From contig CAMWRL010000021.1 in the NCBI GenBank assembly GCA_947176685.1, positions 1 through 15,115 of the forward strand: a stretch of 15,115 nt of DNA, in the 5' to 3' direction. Below the pieces are notes generated by a model, which saw only the letters and a list, made by a program, of their open reading frames with translations, made no database searches and was not told the origin of the DNA. Shown here one piece after another: positions 13,045 through 15,115 of this stretch. This DNA is from an uncultured Ruminococcus sp. (GTDB taxonomy: Bacteria > Bacillota > Clostridia > Oscillospirales > Ruminococcaceae). Both the position numbers and the translations under genes were made by a program. How positions within the stretch are numbered: position 1 is the stretch's first letter; each line of letters opens with the position of its first letter.

Positions 13045-14076
13045 TTGAATAAATTTTTGTCTTTTATATGCGCTCTTGCACTTTCCGGAAATCTGCTGAC
13101 CGTTTCCGGAGATGTAAATGGTGACAGCGTTGTTGACAGTACGGACTTACAGCTTACAAATGACTATATTCTTGGTAAGGAAAAGTTTTCTGAAAGTCAG
13201 TATCGCAACGCTGATATTAACAGTGATGGTCTGGTGGATTCGTTTGACCTTGTGATGATGCGTAAAAATCTAGCTGCGGCAGAAAAACAGATTCCGGCAG
13301 GCAGATACATCGCAGAATCCGACGAACTAATACGGCATTTTAATTTCTTTGAGAACGGCGGAAACTATGTTTATACTTCAACCGGAGTGAGTATGGATTT
13401 TGAGTATGAGACCGCCGGAAATAATATGATTTTCTATATAGGCACAAGGACTAATGTTATCCATGCCGTAATAGAATGGAATGATGATACACATTTCAGT
13501 CTTGTGTGGGAGGACGGCACTATGGAAAACTTTTCACCATGCGTAACCGAAGTTATAGACGGAGTTACATATGTTGACGGCATTCTCATTGCAAACAAGA
13601 GTTATGAACTTCCGGCAGACTATAATCCGGCGGGTCTTACTGCTGATACGCAGACAGCTTTCAGTGAAATGTCCGCCGCTGCCCTGAAAGACGGCATAAA
13701 GCTATGGGTATATTCGGGATTCCGTTCATATAACTATCAGAAACAGATTTATGATAATTATGTGGCGTTTTACGGACAGGCAGCCGCTGATACATTTTCC
13801 GCCCGTGCCGGACACTCCGAACATCAGACCGGACTTGCAATTGATGTGAACTGCGCCGATGATTCTTTTGACGGTACGCCCGAAGCCGTATGGCTTGCTG
13901 AAAACTGCTGGAAATATGGTTTTATAATCCGCTATCCCAAAGGCAAACAGCATATTACGGGTTACAAATATGAACCGTGGCATATACGTTACATAGGCAG
14001 GGAAAAGGCTGAGGACGTTTACAAGTCCAGACTTACTCTGGAGGAGTATCTGGGAATTGATTCAGTATACAAGTAA
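13045..14076 (+). CDS. Secreted dockerin-containing VanY-type D,D-carboxypeptidase
   Basis: An exported, probably zinc-dependent D-alanyl-D-alanine carboxypeptidase acting on peptidoglycan. Residues 1-22 are a signal peptide with a hydrophobic core (F-L-S-F-I-C-A-L-A-L). Residues 23-78 are a type I dockerin: two calcium-binding loops (D-V-N-G-D-S-V-V-D-S-T-D-L and D-I-N-S-D-G-L-V-D-S-F-D-L), each followed by a helix, which should dock onto a cohesin. Residues ~84-175 are a beta-rich domain of unknown function. Residues ~195-325 are the VanY (M15B) domain with S-G-F-R-S at 224-228, S-E-H-Q-T-G-L-A-I-D at 258-267 and E-P-W-H at 310-313, giving zinc ligands His 260, Asp 267 and His 313 and catalytic Glu 310. 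I chose TTG at 13045, 6 nt after GAGGTG, because M-N-K-F-L gives a normal signal peptide; earlier GTG/ATG codons overlap the SD. It lies between nadB and nadC. Confidence 0.88.
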   Translation: MNKFLSFICALALSGNLLTVSGDVNGDSVVDSTDLQLTNDYILGKEKFSESQYRNADINSDGLVDSFDLVMMRKNLAAAEKQIPAGRYIAESDELIRHFNFFENGGNYVYTSTGVSMDFEYETAGNNMIFYIGTRTNVIHAVIEWNDDTHFSLVWEDGTMENFSPCVTEVIDGVTYVDGILIANKSYELPADYNPAGLTADTQTAFSEMSAAALKDGIKLWVYSGFRSYNYQKQIYDNYVAFYGQAAADTFSARAGHSEHQTGLAIDVNCADDSFDGTPEAVWLAENCWKYGFIIRYPKGKQHITGYKYEPWHIRYIGREKAEDVYKSRLTLEEYLGIDSVYK

Positions 14077-14096
14077 ATTATGAAAGGAAAGATAAA

Positions 14097-14936
14097 ATGA
14101 AATTATTACAGTGTTACGTTGACAAAATCATAACAACTGCCCTTATGGAAGATATAAACTATATCGATACTGCGGCAGATAATCTCATTCCGGAAGAACA
14201 TAAAAGTTCCGCATATTATGTCGCAAAGGATACAGGCGTTGTGTGCGGAATCGAAGTCGCAAAGCGTGTGTTTGAACTTGCAGGCGGCGGCGTGGATTTC
14301 GAGATACTCATAAAGGACAGCACAAAGGTTAACAAGGGCGATATTATAGCCACTCTCAGTGGAAGTACTTTAACGCTTCTCAAAGGCGAAAGAACTGCCC
14401 TCAATCTTTTACAGCACATGTCCGGAATCGCTACGGCTACAAATAAGTGCGTTGAACTTGTTTCCGGCACAAAGGCTTCTGTAACCGATACAAGAAAGAC
14501 GCTCCCCGGACTGAGAGCGTTGCAGAAGTACTCCGTTACAGTAGGCGGCGGTAAAAACCACAGATTCAATCTGTCTGATGCGGCAATGCTCAAAGACAAC
14601 CATATTGACGCTTACGGCGGAATAACTCCGGCGGTTGCGGCACTGCGTGAAAAAATCGGTCACACGGTAAAGATTGAAGTCGAAGTACGTACCCTTGACG
14701 AACTCAAAGAGGCACTTGACAATAAGGTTGAAATAATAATGCTTGACAATATGTCCAACGATGATATGAAAAAAGCCGTTGAAATTACAGACGGTCGGGC
14801 TTTGCTGGAAGCTTCCGGCAATGTTACCGCTGATAATATCCGTTCAGTTGCTGAAACGGGCGTTGATATAATATCTTTGGGCGCACTTACGCATTCCGTA
14901 AAGTGTTTTGACATTTCAATGAAGATTAATAAATAA
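14097..14936 (+). CDS. nadC: Quinolinate phosphoribosyltransferase NadC
   Basis: NadC decarboxylates quinolinate and transfers phosphoribosyl from PRPP to give nicotinic acid mononucleotide, the third step of de novo NAD synthesis. The 279-aa protein has the usual length and motifs: T-D-T-R-K-T at residues 130-135, G-G-G-K-N-H-R at 150-156, M-L-K-D-N-H at 164-169, E-V-E-V-R-T near 195-199, L-D-N at 216-218, and a C-terminal S-L-G-A-L-T-H-S with the phosphate-binding loop. The ATG lies 20 nt after the VanY stop, with AAGGAAAG about 7 nt upstream, so it is co-transcribed. A probable terminator follows about 13 nt after the stop. Confidence 0.97.
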   Translation: MKLLQCYVDKIITTALMEDINYIDTAADNLIPEEHKSSAYYVAKDTGVVCGIEVAKRVFELAGGGVDFEILIKDSTKVNKGDIIATLSGSTLTLLKGERTALNLLQHMSGIATATNKCVELVSGTKASVTDTRKTLPGLRALQKYSVTVGGGKNHRFNLSDAAMLKDNHIDAYGGITPAVAALREKIGHTVKIEVEVRTLDELKEALDNKVEIIMLDNMSNDDMKKAVEITDGRALLEASGNVTADNIRSVAETGVDIISLGALTHSVKCFDISMKINK

Positions 14937-14949
14937 AATTTCTTCAAAT

Positions 14950-14992
14950 CAACATTTCAGACTTTTTCTGTTGTTCAGAATGTTGGATTTTT
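14950..14992 (+). terminator. Probable terminator of the nad operon
   Basis: CAACATT (14950-14956) pairs with AATGTTG (14979-14985), followed by GA and TTTTT (14988-14992). A small inner hairpin (CAGA...TCTG, 14958-14970) may stack in the loop. The stem is short and the loop long, so the call is moderate, but its position right after nadC fits. Confidence 0.5.
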
Positions 14993-15002
14993 CTGTTATA
15001 AT
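14974..15002 (+). promoter_or_regulatory. Possible promoter for a gene right of the window
   Basis: TTCAGA (14974-14979) and a perfect TATAAT (14997-15002) are 17 bp apart, with TGT giving an extended -10. It overlaps the nad operon terminator. No supported gene follows before the window ends. Confidence 0.4.
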
Positions 15003-15115
15003 ATAAACATAAAATGAAAAATTAGATTTTATAATGAAAAATCATGATACAATATATGAATAAAAAATCTCTGAGGAATATTATCATAAATCCACTTCAA
15101 AATTGGTTGCACTGA

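Noticed and set aside
15010..15045. Short direct repeat ATGAAAAAT near the window end
   Set aside because: Two copies only in A/T-rich DNA; chance similarity is likely.
15056..15115. Nineteen-codon ATG frame ending exactly at the window end
   Set aside because: No Shine-Dalgarno site, A/T-rich, no recognisable product; likely chance.
1..15115. CRISPR arrays, tRNA or rRNA genes, insertion sequences, att sites
   Set aside because: No regularly spaced repeats, cloverleaf-like sequence, transposase or integrase was seen on either strand.

Overview
The window looks like a chromosomal segment of a low-to-mid GC Firmicute, most likely a Ruminococcus-like member of the Oscillospiraceae. The grounds are strong AGGAGG-type ribosome binding sites, frequent TTG/GTG starts, Bacillus/Clostridium-type gene neighbourhoods (rsmD-coaD; Orn/Lys/Arg decarboxylase-holB-ricT), GAAC-N4-GTTC LexA boxes, and a secreted protein with a type I dockerin, as in cellulosome-forming ruminococci. 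The genus is an inference.

Region 1 (1-2332, + strand) is a compact three-gene module between an upstream terminator (83-123) and a bidirectional terminator (2287-2332). Its products resemble phage tail or baseplate proteins: a beta domain plus coiled coil, a beta-helix-like domain, and a small protein with three N(N/D)GYP repeats. No integrase, capsid or lysis gene is visible.

Region 2 (2331-3979, - strand) is a short operon: rsmD, coaD and a coiled-coil protein. A near-consensus promoter drives it, and its 5' leader can fold so that the rsmD ribosome binding site is buried.

Region 3 (4045-11421, - strand) is a long co-directional run with overlaps or small gaps: a small helical protein with an in-frame amber codon, a sigma-region-4-like protein, uvrC, an Orn/Lys/Arg decarboxylase-family protein, holB, ricT, queH, ybaK, and a membrane-anchored protein with a possible BECR-type nuclease fold. 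A perfect consensus promoter (TTGACA-17-TATAAT) heads it, with one LexA-like box in the spacer and a second just downstream of the start. No convincing terminator separates the first two genes from uvrC, so DNA damage may control repair (uvrC), replication (holB) and RNA/tRNA metabolism genes (ricT, queH, ybaK) together.

Region 4 (11473-15115, + strand) is a divergent operon for NAD synthesis, nadB and nadC. A secreted dockerin-VanY D,D-carboxypeptidase gene lies between them and nadA is absent from the window. A probable terminator and a possible promoter for an out-of-window gene follow.

The observations most worth checking are the LexA-boxed promoter with the amber-interrupted small gene, the SD-sequestering rsmD leader, the dockerin-VanY gene inside a nad operon, and the split beta-helix/GYP pair in the tail-like module. 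No CRISPR, rRNA, tRNA, insertion sequence or att site was seen, and no gene-free stretch exceeds about 220 bases.
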